A stretch of DNA of 64,000 nucleotides from CAZGNZ01 sp964527215 (GCA_964527215.1 CAZGNZ010000004.1:1-64000), one strand, 5' to 3'; shown: positions 27,697 through 36,415, numbered from the stretch's first letter. A program made the numbers and translations. The notes: generated by a model not told the origin, from the sequence alone.

Positions 27697-28478
27697 AGTC
27701 TGTTGGATTTATTGGCGGCGGAAGAATCACCCGGATAATTCTCCAGGGGCTTCATTGCAGCCAGGTAAAACTGGATGACCTGATCATTTGCGAACCGGAT
27801 CAAAATGCGGTGAAACAACTCCAGGCAGCGGGAACACAGCATCACACAGTCATAGGAACTGAAGAAGAAGCCGGTCAACAGGACTGGGTATTTCTGGCGG
27901 TTCATCCTCCTGTCATGAAGACGGTTTTTAATGAGCTTAAATCGGCAGTCAGACCCGAAACAGTGATCATATCCCTGCTGCCTGTTTATACAATTGCTGA
28001 AATATCTGATGCTCTTGGAGGACATGAGAACATAGTGCGCATGATCCCCAATGCGGCAAGCATTATAGGCAAGGGCTTCAATCCCCTGGCGGCAGGCAGG
28101 AATCTGGACAATCATACCCGTTCAGAACTAATCCAGTTTCTGAAGGTGCTGGGAGACTGTCCGGAGGTTGATGAAGACAAACTTGAAGCCTATGCGATAC
28201 TTACCGCAATGGGTCCCACATACCTGTGGCCGCAGTTTCGGGCACTGACAGAATTAGGGTGCAAATTTGGATTGACGAAGAAGGAAACTGATATCAGCAT
28301 GCAGTCAATGCTGGCTGGCGCAGGTGATTTATGGTTTCAAGAATCCCTGTCATATGATCAGATATCGGATTTGATACCGGTAAAACCAATGGAGAATGAG
28401 GTCGAGCAAATTTGTGAAGCGTTTCAGACAAAACTGTCCGGTTTGCATGACAAGCTGAGGAGAAAGCAACAAACATGA
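27693..28478 (+). CDS. ProC-like NADP-binding protein in the arsenic operon
   Basis: The N-terminus is a Rossmann fold (GFIGGGRITRIILQG, with the GxGxxx turn) and AVHPPVMKTVFNEL fits pyrroline-5-carboxylate reductase. The C-terminal region has AYAILTAMGPTYLWPQFRAL and MLAGAGDLWF, which resembles the ProC dimerisation domain but differs in detail. Length 261 is right for ProC. No other proline gene is near; it is locked between the thioredoxin-like gene and acr3 by ATGA overlaps. A dedicated role in arsenic metabolism, or a housekeeping role, cannot be told from sequence. Confidence 0.72.
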   Translation: MKSVGFIGGGRITRIILQGLHCSQVKLDDLIICEPDQNAVKQLQAAGTQHHTVIGTEEEAGQQDWVFLAVHPPVMKTVFNELKSAVRPETVIISLLPVYTIAEISDALGGHENIVRMIPNAASIIGKGFNPLAAGRNLDNHTRSELIQFLKVLGDCPEVDEDKLEAYAILTAMGPTYLWPQFRALTELGCKFGLTKKETDISMQSMLAGAGDLWFQESLSYDQISDLIPVKPMENEVEQICEAFQTKLSGLHDKLRRKQQT

Positions 28479-28525
28479 AAACCGCAGAGAAATATTCAGT
28501 AACGTTCAGTACAGAGGCCAAGTGA
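28475..28525 (+). CDS. 16-codon ORF overlapping the acr3 start
   Basis: An ATG overlaps the proC-like stop (ATGA) and is preceded by a strong ribosome site (gaggagaaag, 28457-28466). The ORF encodes MKTAEKYSVTFSTEAK and ends in a TGA that overlaps the GTG start of acr3. It is either a coupling leader peptide, or the true acr3 N-terminus separated by a -1 frameshift, because all upstream genes are joined by ATGA and the GTG start lacks a good site of its own. Confidence 0.5.
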   Translation: MKTAEKYSVTFSTEAK

Positions 28526-29604
28526 GCCGGGTCGCCAGGAAGTTAAATTTACTGGACAGGTATCTCACACTGTGGATTTTTCTGGCCATGTTTGCAGGAG
28601 TCCTGTCAGGATATTTGTTTCCGGGGATTGTGAACTTCTGGAATTCATTCCGGGTCGGCACCACAAATATTCCCATTGCCGTTGGACTGATACTGATGAT
28701 GTATCCGCCGCTGGCGAAAGTGCGTTACGAAGAATTGGGGAAAGTTTTCAGGAACTGGAAAATCCTGGTACTCTCACTCGTCCAGAACTGGATTGTTGGA
28801 CCCATTCTGATGTTTGTACTGGCTGTCATTTTCCTGCGCGGATATCCGGAATACATGGTCGGTTTGATCATGATCGGGCTGGCGCGATGCATCGCCATGG
28901 TAATTGTCTGGAATGAGCTGGCAAAGGGTGATACGGAGTATGCTGCCGGTCTGGTTGCGTTCAACTCAATTTTCCAGGTCCTGTTTTTTTCGGTGTATGC
29001 CTACGTTTTCATCACCGTTCTGCCGCCCTGGTTTGGCATCGAAGGTGCCGCTGTCAATATAACCATCGGACAAATTGCCGGGTCTGTGTTCATCTATCTG
29101 GGGATTCCGTTTCTGGCAGGATTGCTGACGCGGTTTACGCTGATCCGGGTAAAAACCAAACAGTGGTATCATGAGACGTTTATTCCCGTGATAAGTCCCG
29201 TCACACTGATCGCCCTGCTGTTCACCATTATCGTAATGTTCTCATTGAAGGGTGAGTACATTGTACAGCTTCCGCTGGATGTGGTGAGAATTGCAATACC
29301 CCTGCTGATATACTTCGTGATCATGTTTCTGGTATCATTTTACATGGGACGCAAAGTGGGGGCAGACTATTCAAAATCAGCAACGCTGTCTTTTACGGCA
29401 GCCAGCAACAACTTTGAACTGGCGATTGCCGTCGCCGTCGCCGTGTTTGGAATCAATTCTGGAGAGGCCTTTGCAGCAGTGATCGGTCCCCTTGTGGAAG
29501 TGCCGGTACTGATTGCTTTGGTGAATGTGGCTTTATGGTTCCAGCGTCGATATTTTAATACTGTTCATGAGGGGACCGTAAAAGCCCCGGATGTTTGTCC
29601 GTAA
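28522..29604 (+). CDS. acr3: ACR3-family arsenite efflux permease
   Basis: This ten-helix arsenite exporter of the ACR3/BART family begins LNLLDRYLTLWIFLAM, a hallmark of the family. The conserved Cys in GLARCIAMVIVWN (TM4) and the Glu in AASNNFELAIAVAV (TM9) are the residues known to be essential in characterised ACR3 proteins. It moves arsenite out of the cell, completing the ArsC pathway. The start given is a GTG at 28522; see the overlapping 16-codon ORF for a possible longer N-terminus. Length 360 is normal. Confidence 0.93.
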   Translation: MSRVARKLNLLDRYLTLWIFLAMFAGVLSGYLFPGIVNFWNSFRVGTTNIPIAVGLILMMYPPLAKVRYEELGKVFRNWKILVLSLVQNWIVGPILMFVLAVIFLRGYPEYMVGLIMIGLARCIAMVIVWNELAKGDTEYAAGLVAFNSIFQVLFFSVYAYVFITVLPPWFGIEGAAVNITIGQIAGSVFIYLGIPFLAGLLTRFTLIRVKTKQWYHETFIPVISPVTLIALLFTIIVMFSLKGEYIVQLPLDVVRIAIPLLIYFVIMFLVSFYMGRKVGADYSKSATLSFTAASNNFELAIAVAVAVFGINSGEAFAAVIGPLVEVPVLIALVNVALWFQRRYFNTVHEGTVKAPDVCP

Positions 29605-29624
29605 TCAACAAATCAATGAGGTAG

Positions 29625-29864
29625 ATGATGATCGTCAAAGTTTTGGGTGTGGGCTGTCCGAAGTGCAGCAATCTTGAAAAAAAGATGCTGGATATCCGGG
29701 ATAAGCATGATCTGGATTATGAAGTACAGAAAATAACTGAACTGAATGAAATAATGGAGCATGGTGTGATGATGACTCCAGCGCTTGTGATTGATGATGA
29801 AATCAAGAGTGCCGGAAGTATTCCCAAGGATAAAGAGATACTCAAATGGCTGGGTGCTGAATGA
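29625..29864 (+). CDS. Small thioredoxin-like protein (MTH895 type), second copy
   Basis: A 79-residue thioredoxin-fold protein with GVGCPKCSNLEKK near the N-terminus and VMMTPALVIDDEIK around the cis-proline. It is a paralogue of the gene at 27448; both keep CPKC. It follows acr3 by 20 bp and overlaps the next thioredoxin gene by 4 bp. Having two such proteins in one operon suggests each serves a different partner, for example ArsC in the cytoplasm and the CcdA pathway at the membrane; this is inferred. Confidence 0.82.
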   Translation: MMIVKVLGVGCPKCSNLEKKMLDIRDKHDLDYEVQKITELNEIMEHGVMMTPALVIDDEIKSAGSIPKDKEILKWLGAE

Positions 29865-30316
29865 AAAAATATATTTATTTACTGGGAACCGCGGCGGTAA
29901 TTATTGCGGCGTTCATTGCATCTCAGAGCCTTCAGAGCACAGAGAATTCAGGCGCTGGTTTGAAAACAGCTGAACGGGCGGCTGTCGAGCCGTCATCTGG
30001 TGAAGCATCAAAAGGTCATGAACAACCACTGATCACATTTGTCGAACTTGGATCCTTGAACTGCATTCCCTGTAAAAAAATGCAGCCGGTGATGAAATCG
30101 ATTGAAGAGAAATATTCCGGACAGGTGGAAGTGATATTCCATGATGTCTGGAAACCTGATCAGAAAAAATATGCCCGGGAATACAATGTCATCTCGATTC
30201 CGACACAGGTATTTCTTGATTCCAAGGGAGTGGAAATTGCCCGGCATATTGGATTTTATCCTGAAGAAGAAATAGATAAGTTCCTGCAGTCACACGGATT
30301 AAACCCGGTGCAGTAA
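29861..30316 (+). CDS. Membrane-anchored periplasmic thioredoxin
   Basis: An N-terminal hydrophobic segment (about 3-21) exports or anchors the protein, followed by a low-complexity linker and a thioredoxin domain (about 55-150) with active site LNCIPCKKMQPVM (CIPC) and the cis-Pro segment ISIPTQVFLD. It lies just upstream of ccdA (1 bp gap), which should carry electrons across the membrane to it. In this operon the likely end acceptor is the ArsF-like protein encoded after ccdA. Confidence 0.85.
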   Translation: MKKYIYLLGTAAVIIAAFIASQSLQSTENSGAGLKTAERAAVEPSSGEASKGHEQPLITFVELGSLNCIPCKKMQPVMKSIEEKYSGQVEVIFHDVWKPDQKKYAREYNVISIPTQVFLDSKGVEIARHIGFYPEEEIDKFLQSHGLNPVQ

Positions 30317-30317
30317 G

Positions 30318-31019
30318 ATGGTTGAACACTGGTTCAATGCGCTTTCAACAGCCCTTTCCGGCGGGACCTTTATTGCGCTGACGGCGGCTTTTGGCTGGGG
30401 AATTTTAAGCATTCTCCTCAGCCCATGTCATTTATCCAGCATTCCACTGATCATAGGCTATATTTCCGCGAAGTCGGCAAGAAACACACGGCAGTCATTT
30501 TTGCTGTCACTGGTCTTTTCAGTTGGTATTCTTATCACAATCGCCGCGATTGGACTTATTACGGCATCTCTGGGACGGTTGATGGGAGACGTAGGTGTTT
30601 ACGGAAACTACTTCGTTGCCCTGGTTTTCTTTGCTGTAGGACTCTATCTGATGGATGTCATACGTCTTCCATGGGATGGATTTGGACTGACTCGGGATAA
30701 AAAAGGCGGATATGCCGGCGCGTTTGTATTGGGCCTGCTGTTTGGAGTCGGACTGGGTCCCTGCACGTTTGCTTACATGGCACCGGTTCTGGGTGTGGTG
30801 TTCCAGACCTCTCAGACGGATATGATTAAGGGTATCCTAATGATCAGTGCATTCGGAGTGGGGCATTGTGCCGTCATTACGCTGGCCGGCAGCCTGACTA
30901 CAATCGTGCAGAAGTATCTGAACTGGACAGAAGAATCCATGGTGAGTACCTGGATAAAACGAACTGCAGGGTTTCTGGTGATTCTTGGGGGTATATACTT
31001 CATTTACATTACATTATAG
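30318..31019 (+). CDS. ccdA: CcdA/DsbD-type membrane thiol transporter
   Basis: A six-helix membrane protein (233 aa) that shuttles reducing equivalents from cytoplasmic thioredoxin to the periplasm. The paired redox cysteines are in LLSPCHLSSIP (TM1) and GLGPCTFAYMAP (TM4), the expected positions. It is placed between a periplasmic thioredoxin and the ArsF-like lipoprotein, so it probably supplies reductant for an arsenic-related periplasmic reaction and not for cytochrome maturation. The start at 30318 is 1 bp after the preceding stop. Confidence 0.88.
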   Translation: MVEHWFNALSTALSGGTFIALTAAFGWGILSILLSPCHLSSIPLIIGYISAKSARNTRQSFLLSLVFSVGILITIAAIGLITASLGRLMGDVGVYGNYFVALVFFAVGLYLMDVIRLPWDGFGLTRDKKGGYAGAFVLGLLFGVGLGPCTFAYMAPVLGVVFQTSQTDMIKGILMISAFGVGHCAVITLAGSLTTIVQKYLNWTEESMVSTWIKRTAGFLVILGGIYFIYITL

Positions 31020-31028
31020 GCAGGTATC

Positions 31029-31520
31029 ATGAAACCGGGAAATGAATTTTCAGGATGGAAATCTCTCATCTGCATCTCGCTGTTTTTGGCAGCAGGATGC
31101 CAGCAGACAATAGAAGAACAAGTGTCAGATTTGAACTTTGGTTCGAAGGCAGACCAGGAAAATTCAATAGTCGTGTATTATTTTCATGCCACTGAGCGCT
31201 GTGAAACCTGTCTGGCAATGGAGGATTTTACGAAAACGGCAGTGCAGACATATTCCCGGCCGAATCAAATGAAAATTGCACTCGAAGCAGTAAATATCGA
31301 TTTTGCTGAAAATCAGAAGTTCGTAAAAATTTACGGACTTTACGGGTCTGCAGTAATTCTGACGGTTCAGGCAGAAGAGCCGTCAGCACCATGGGTGAAC
31401 TGTGAGGATATCTGGGATTATTACGACAATGAAGAGGGATACATTTCCTACATACACTCCCAGCTGGATCAGTATACCACGTCGTTGAAGTCCCGAAAGT
31501 TGATCACGGCGGATCAATGA
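31029..31520 (+). CDS. ArsF-like (nitrophenyl compound nitroreductase subunit family) lipoprotein
   Basis: The signal peptide ends in the lipobox LAAGC (Cys at 25). The mature part is thioredoxin-like with YYFHATERCETCLAMEDFTK, the CxxC motif that defines this family, which is commonly found with ccdA in arsenic clusters. It is the last gene of the ars operon, 9 bp after ccdA. The substrate is not known; reduction of an arsenical or maintenance of redox state outside the cytoplasm are possibilities. It converges with katG with 28 bp between the stops. Confidence 0.82.
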   Translation: MKPGNEFSGWKSLICISLFLAAGCQQTIEEQVSDLNFGSKADQENSIVVYYFHATERCETCLAMEDFTKTAVQTYSRPNQMKIALEAVNIDFAENQKFVKIYGLYGSAVILTVQAEEPSAPWVNCEDIWDYYDNEEGYISYIHSQLDQYTTSLKSRKLITADQ

Positions 31521-31548
31521 GTAAACCATGACAGACACATTGCATTCG

Positions 31549-33744
31549 TCATGCAAGATCAAAGCGGTCTGCGTTCATCACCTTGTTCCAGGCAGCAATG
31601 AAATCCTCAACAAACTTCTCTTTTGCGTCATCCTGAGCATAAACTTCTGCCAGCGCCCGAAGCTGGGAATTGGAACCGAAAATCAAATCAACCCGGGTTG
31701 CGGTCCACTTCCGTTCACCTGAAAAACGGTCGCGGCCGTCAAATATGTCTGAATCCGCAGCAGAGGGCTGCCAGACAGTATTCATATCCAGCAGATTAAC
31801 AAAAAAGTCATTTGTAAGCTGTTCCTTACGTTCAGTAAATACGCCGTGTCTGCTTTGATCATAGTTGGTGTCCAGGACCCGCATGCCGCCAATGAGAACC
31901 GTCATCTCCGGTGCAGTGAGTCTTAGCAGACTGGCTTTATCCAGCAGCAGTTCCTCAGCCGGTACCGAGTACTTGCCCTTGAGATAATTTCGAAACCCGT
32001 CTGCCGCCGGCTCCAGTACAGCAAAAGATTCCGCGTCTGTATGCTCCTGCGACGCGTCTGTCCGTCCCGCTGCAAACGGCACTTCCACATCAAACCCGGC
32101 ATTGTGCGAGGCTTCTTCTATTGCAGCACATCCGCCCAGTACAATCATGTCGGCCAGTGATATTTTTTTAGGTCCGGACTGTGAGTCGTTGAAATCCTGC
32201 CGAATGTTGTTTAATCTGTCGATGATGTGTGAAACCTGTGCTTTCCGATTGACCATCCAGTCATTCTGAGGAGCAAGACGAATCCGCGCGCCATTGGCAC
32301 CCCCCCTCATATCGGAACCGCGAAATGTGGATGCAGAGGACCAGGCTGTATACGCCAGTTGGGAGACGGACAGGTCAGAAGCAATGATGCGGCTCTTAAG
32401 CTCTGCAATGTCTTTCACATCGATCAAGTCATGATCAACAACCGGAACCGGATCCTGCCAGATCAGCACTTCCGAAGGGACATCAGGTCCAAGATAGCGT
32501 GAGCGCGGACCCATATCCCGGTGTGTCAGCTTGAACCAGGCACGTGCGAACGCATCGGCAAACTCATCTGGATTCTCAGAAAAACGGCGCGATATCGGTT
32601 CATAGACGGGATCCATCCGCAGAGCCATATCTGCTGTGGTCATGATTGTTGTCACCTTTTTGGACGGATCATGTGCAGCAGGAGCCATGTCCTCATCCAA
32701 CACATCAACGGGAATCCACTGCCAGGCACCGGCAGGGCTTTTTACTTTTTTCCACTCGTATCCAAAGAGCAGCTTGAAATACCCCATATCCCAGCGAACA
32801 GGATCGGGAGTCCAGGCACCTTCAATACCACTGGTAATTGTGTCGTCGCCTGTCCCTGAGCCGAAACGGCTCTTCCATCCCAGACCCTGCTCCTCGATTC
32901 CTGCTGCTTCAGGCTCGGGACCAACCAGCCCCGCATCTCCGGCACCATGACACTTCCCAAAGGTATGACCGCCTGCCACCAGGGCCACTGTTTCTTCATC
33001 ATTCATTGCCATTCTGGCGAAGGTTTCACGAATATCAAGGCCGGATTTAATCGGATCCGGTTCACCGTTGGGTCCTTCTGGGTTCACATAAATCAATCCC
33101 ATCTGCACCGCGGCGAGGGGGTTTTCCAAATCCCGTTCTCCGCTGTAGCGGTTATCCCCCAGCCACTCGGTTTCCGTGCCCCAGTATATATCTTCCTCCG
33201 GTTCCCAAACGTCCTCCCGGCCTCCCCCGAATCCAAATGGTTTGAATCCCATGGATTCCAAGGCACAATTGCCGGCAAGGATCATGAGATCAGCCCATGA
33301 TATCTTGTTACCATACTTCTGTTTAATGGGCCAAAGAAGTCTGCGGGCCTTGTCCAGATTGACATTGTCCGGCCAGCTGTTTAATGGTGAAAAGCGCTGT
33401 GTTCCCGATCCGGCACCGCCCCGGCCGTCACCTGTGCGATAGGTGCCTGCGCTATGCCAGGCCATTCTGATAAAAAGACCGCCATAGTGACCGTAGTCTG
33501 CCGGCCACCAGTCCTGGGTATCTGTCATCAAAGCAAAAAGATCTTTTTTAACAGCCTCAAGATTGAGCTTTCTGAACTCTTCCGCATAGCAGAAATCGTC
33601 ATTCATCGGATTGGACAAATTGGAGTGCTGATGCAGAATTTTCAGGTTAAGCTGGTCCGGCCACCAGTCCCGGTTCGATGTGCCGCTTACGGCTGGCCGC
33701 ATCTTCATATGACCCGTGCCATGACTTTTTTCGGTGTCATTCAT
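31549..33744 (-). CDS. katG: Catalase-peroxidase
   Basis: A bifunctional haem enzyme removing hydrogen peroxide. The distal site RMAWHSAGTYR holds the Arg-Trp-His triad, LIYVNPEGPNG the Tyr of the Met-Tyr-Trp adduct, and WDMGYFKLLFGYEW the adduct Met region. The proximal His motif reads AGGHTFGKCHGAG, with Cys where most relatives have Thr. The C-terminal inactive domain follows (FRGSDMRGGANGARI). I start it at the ATG at 33744 because aggagg stands 7 bases upstream, giving 731 residues, the usual size. The upstream gap is AT-rich; no OxyR or PerR box was recognised. Confidence 0.95.
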   Translation of the reverse strand: MNDTEKSHGTGHMKMRPAVSGTSNRDWWPDQLNLKILHQHSNLSNPMNDDFCYAEEFRKLNLEAVKKDLFALMTDTQDWWPADYGHYGGLFIRMAWHSAGTYRTGDGRGGAGSGTQRFSPLNSWPDNVNLDKARRLLWPIKQKYGNKISWADLMILAGNCALESMGFKPFGFGGGREDVWEPEEDIYWGTETEWLGDNRYSGERDLENPLAAVQMGLIYVNPEGPNGEPDPIKSGLDIRETFARMAMNDEETVALVAGGHTFGKCHGAGDAGLVGPEPEAAGIEEQGLGWKSRFGSGTGDDTITSGIEGAWTPDPVRWDMGYFKLLFGYEWKKVKSPAGAWQWIPVDVLDEDMAPAAHDPSKKVTTIMTTADMALRMDPVYEPISRRFSENPDEFADAFARAWFKLTHRDMGPRSRYLGPDVPSEVLIWQDPVPVVDHDLIDVKDIAELKSRIIASDLSVSQLAYTAWSSASTFRGSDMRGGANGARIRLAPQNDWMVNRKAQVSHIIDRLNNIRQDFNDSQSGPKKISLADMIVLGGCAAIEEASHNAGFDVEVPFAAGRTDASQEHTDAESFAVLEPAADGFRNYLKGKYSVPAEELLLDKASLLRLTAPEMTVLIGGMRVLDTNYDQSRHGVFTERKEQLTNDFFVNLLDMNTVWQPSAADSDIFDGRDRFSGERKWTATRVDLIFGSNSQLRALAEVYAQDDAKEKFVEDFIAAWNKVMNADRFDLA

Positions 33745-34352
33745 AAATGATCCTCCTAACGTTTTCATGAATTTGGAGTGTGTCAATCAACCTGGACTGC
33801 ATTGGTTAAATGGGTCTCCAGAATTCAAACTTTAAATAATTACACTTACAGGTGTTTTCGCTCCGGACTGCCGTAGTTCATATGATTCAGTGGTTTCATT
33901 ACAAAAGTATTACATGCTGTGGACTGCCTGTTATATAAGATAATAGTCTGTGCCATGTCAGTTCAACAAGTATTTTCATATATAGTAATATATTATTATT
34001 TATGGATTTACCCTGTGATGAGTTTGCGGTTACAGAACAACATAAGGAGCTTATTCAGGGGAACTGTCGCCAAAGACGGGTGTGATCAATGCATCACCGT
34101 CCGGAGATATTTCGGGGACATGAATTCCGGATATCACCCGGCAGCGGAGAAAATTTGCTGTTGTGCACCACCCGAAAGCCGGGATTCTGGTTGATATCCG
34201 ATTTGGTTTCTGCCGGTGTGAAAATCCGGTCTGCTTCCTTCGCAGAAATACAATTGCGCCCCTCCATTTTCATAGTAATTTCGGAACGGTCAATTATTCC
34301 CAATCGTGTCGGATACTGCAGATGAAATAAAATTGAAAGAAAAAGATTGTAT

Positions 34353-34400
34353 TGAGCGATATAAGCGTTTTATATTTCTATGTGAGCGTTATGAGCGATA
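34353..34400 (+). promoter_or_regulatory. Four 9-bp direct repeats before the lipid operon
   Basis: Units tgagcgata, taagcgttt, tgagcgtta and tgagcgata lie in two adjacent pairs, each pair head to tail and separated by 12 bp, 25 to 72 bp before the start of the DUF2878 gene. Direct-repeat operators are known for CarH-type MerR regulators, one of which is encoded 4.6 kb downstream. The remainder of the gap 33745-34352 is AT-rich with no gene or family A/B element seen. Confidence 0.45.
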
Positions 34401-34424
34401 TTAACAAAAGGAGACGTGAGTTTC

Positions 34425-34967
34425 ATGAATACCAGAGCAGCTGCATTTAGAATTGGGTTTAATGCAATTGGATTTCAAAGTGTATGGTGGCTATGTGTTG
34501 TGGGTGTGATTGCCGGATTTCCCCTTCTCGGTCCGGTTGCTATGGGAATTTATCTGTTCATACACCACAGAGCACTGTCCAAAGGGAGAGCAGAAATTTA
34601 TCTCATTGGTTCCGCGATGCTGATCGGCACATTTTCAGACAGCATCTTTGCTGTCACGGGGCTGCTGACATATATGGGCGGGTATCCTTCCTTAAGTTTT
34701 CTGGCTCCCCTGTGGATCACAGCCATGTGGGGCGGATTCGCCGCAACATTGAATCATTCTCTCGGCTGGCTTTCAGAGCGGTGGATTCTGGCCGCCGTAT
34801 TGGGCGGGATATCCGGTCCAATGTCATATCTGGCCGGTGTCAAATTCGGCGCGATTCAATTCAATTACGGTTTTTTATTCACAGTAGTGGTCCTGGCTCT
34901 GTTTTGGGGAGCTGCCGTTACGGGATTGATCTGGCTGCAGTCCATACTGAACAGGAACGTAAGATGA
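34425..34967 (+). CDS. DUF2878 family membrane protein
   Basis: A membrane protein of about 180 residues with five hydrophobic segments; FQSVWWLCVVGV, FSDSIFAVTGLLTY and WGGFAATLNHSLGWL are typical of DUF2878. The function is unknown, but relatives sit with DUF1295, cyclopropane synthase and lipocalin genes in light- or singlet-oxygen-responsive clusters. I start at the ATG at 34425, 12 bases after aaggag; a GTG at 34416 is too close to the ribosome site. It overlaps the START-domain gene by 4 bp (ATGA). Confidence 0.75.
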   Translation: MNTRAAAFRIGFNAIGFQSVWWLCVVGVIAGFPLLGPVAMGIYLFIHHRALSKGRAEIYLIGSAMLIGTFSDSIFAVTGLLTYMGGYPSLSFLAPLWITAMWGGFAATLNHSLGWLSERWILAAVLGGISGPMSYLAGVKFGAIQFNYGFLFTVVVLALFWGAAVTGLIWLQSILNRNVR

Positions 34968-35644
34968 TCACTGCAAAACTTACTGGCCTGGCAGCTTTGC
35001 TGATATCCACCCTCCTGGCGATAGCACCGCCGGATATAATGGACCAGTTATACACCGAAGATGCTTGGAAAGAAGTCAAAACGACGGAGGATGGTATAAA
35101 AATATCCGAGAAAAAAATTCCGGGGATATCCGTGAAGGCGGTGTGTGTGAGTCAGGAAATTGAAATTGAACCAGGCATCATCGCATCCGTCGTTGAGGAT
35201 ATATCCAATTACGGAAGTTTTCTCCACAGTGCAGGCGCAATGCAGTGCACTCTTATCGAAAAACAGGAAGCTTCTCTGATTGGGTATCAGCATGTGGGTA
35301 TACCGATGATATCCGACAGATCATATGCGTTTAAAATGTTCAGGCCGGATCCCGCAGGGTCCCGGGTGGACTGGCAGCTGATTCCTGAAAAAGAACTGTC
35401 GCTAAAGGATATTCCGGACGGTCTTCACCATGATGATACCGTGTATATTGATGTGGGGGTTGGCTCATGGTCATCGGAACAGGTCAGTGACGGTGTCTAT
35501 CAGGTTTCCTACCGTCTGATAATGGATCCCGGCGGCTGGATACCCAACGGTGTCAGCGATTACTTTAATCGGATATCCGTTTTAAATATTTTCAAGGATG
35601 CAGTAGCTGAAGCGTCAAAGCGCAGCAGGAAGGATGATGGATAA
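34964..35644 (+). CDS. START/SRPBCC lipid-binding domain protein, exported
   Basis: A signal peptide (about 1-22) is followed by a START-like fold of about 200 residues: an N-terminal W-containing start (AWKEVKTTEDGIKI), a central HVGIPMISDRSYAFKMF strand region, and the C-terminal helix NRISVLNIFKDAVAEAS. Such proteins bind lipids or sterol-like molecules in a hydrophobic cavity. The start is the ATG that overlaps the DUF2878 stop; longer readings upstream run in another frame of that gene. Neighbours suggest it carries a modified fatty acid or membrane lipid. Confidence 0.75.
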   Translation: MITAKLTGLAALLISTLLAIAPPDIMDQLYTEDAWKEVKTTEDGIKISEKKIPGISVKAVCVSQEIEIEPGIIASVVEDISNYGSFLHSAGAMQCTLIEKQEASLIGYQHVGIPMISDRSYAFKMFRPDPAGSRVDWQLIPEKELSLKDIPDGLHHDDTVYIDVGVGSWSSEQVSDGVYQVSYRLIMDPGGWIPNGVSDYFNRISVLNIFKDAVAEASKRSRKDDG

Positions 35645-36415
35645 ATGAATTACGGACCACTCATGATTAGCGGCGGACTCGCCATTTTGGTTTTCGTTAC
35701 AGTGATCTGGCTGATCAGTCTGGCGAAAAAAGACTCCGGAATTATGGACATTTTCTGGGGAATCGGTTTTATCATCGCCGGATATTTCTACATCAGTGCG
35801 GATTACAGTTCTGCAGCTCAGCCGCGTCTGCTGTATTTGCTGGTGCTGATCTGGGGATTAAGACTTGCGGTGCACATCGGCATTCGAAATGCGGGTCATC
35901 CCGAAGATGCCAGATATGCGGCTTGGCGGGCCGCCAGTGGGAAAAACTGGTGGTGGTTCAGCTATCTGAAGGTTTTTCTTCTTCAGGGCACAGTCATGTG
36001 GATCGTCTCCCTGCCGCTTCTTACAGGGCTGCAGGATCAGTCGGCTCCAGGATTTTTAGACTATGCAGGAATTTTATTATGGACTGCCGGGATGTTTTTT
36101 GAGACGGTCGGTGACTGGCAGCTGCTTCAGTTTAAGAAAAAACCGGAAAATAAAGGAAAAGTGTTCAAAGAAGGATTATGGGGATACACAAGGCATCCAA
36201 ACTATTTTGGGGAATCCCTCATATGGTGGGGATTTACACTGATCGCCGTTCAGGGAACAACACTCTGGATTTTGATCAGTCCGATATTGATGACCTTTCT
36301 GCTTCTTAAGGTTTCCGGGGTTAAGATGCTGGACGAGCTGCTGATCCGCACAAAACCGGAATATGCAGACTACATCCGCAACACAAATGCTTTTTTGCCG
36401 GGAAGGAAAAAATGA
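35645..36415 (+). CDS. DUF1295 membrane protein (steroid reductase-like)
   Basis: A six-to-seven-helix membrane protein of 256 residues. The C-terminal block GLWGYTRHPNYFGESLIWWG is the hallmark shared by DUF1295, steroid 5-alpha-reductases and isoprenylcysteine methyltransferases, and binds NADPH or SAM in those relatives. It follows the START-domain stop directly and overlaps lipocalin by 4 bp. It probably modifies a membrane lipid. Substrate and cofactor cannot be fixed from sequence. Confidence 0.85.
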   Translation: MNYGPLMISGGLAILVFVTVIWLISLAKKDSGIMDIFWGIGFIIAGYFYISADYSSAAQPRLLYLLVLIWGLRLAVHIGIRNAGHPEDARYAAWRAASGKNWWWFSYLKVFLLQGTVMWIVSLPLLTGLQDQSAPGFLDYAGILLWTAGMFFETVGDWQLLQFKKKPENKGKVFKEGLWGYTRHPNYFGESLIWWGFTLIAVQGTTLWILISPILMTFLLLKVSGVKMLDELLIRTKPEYADYIRNTNAFLPGRKK

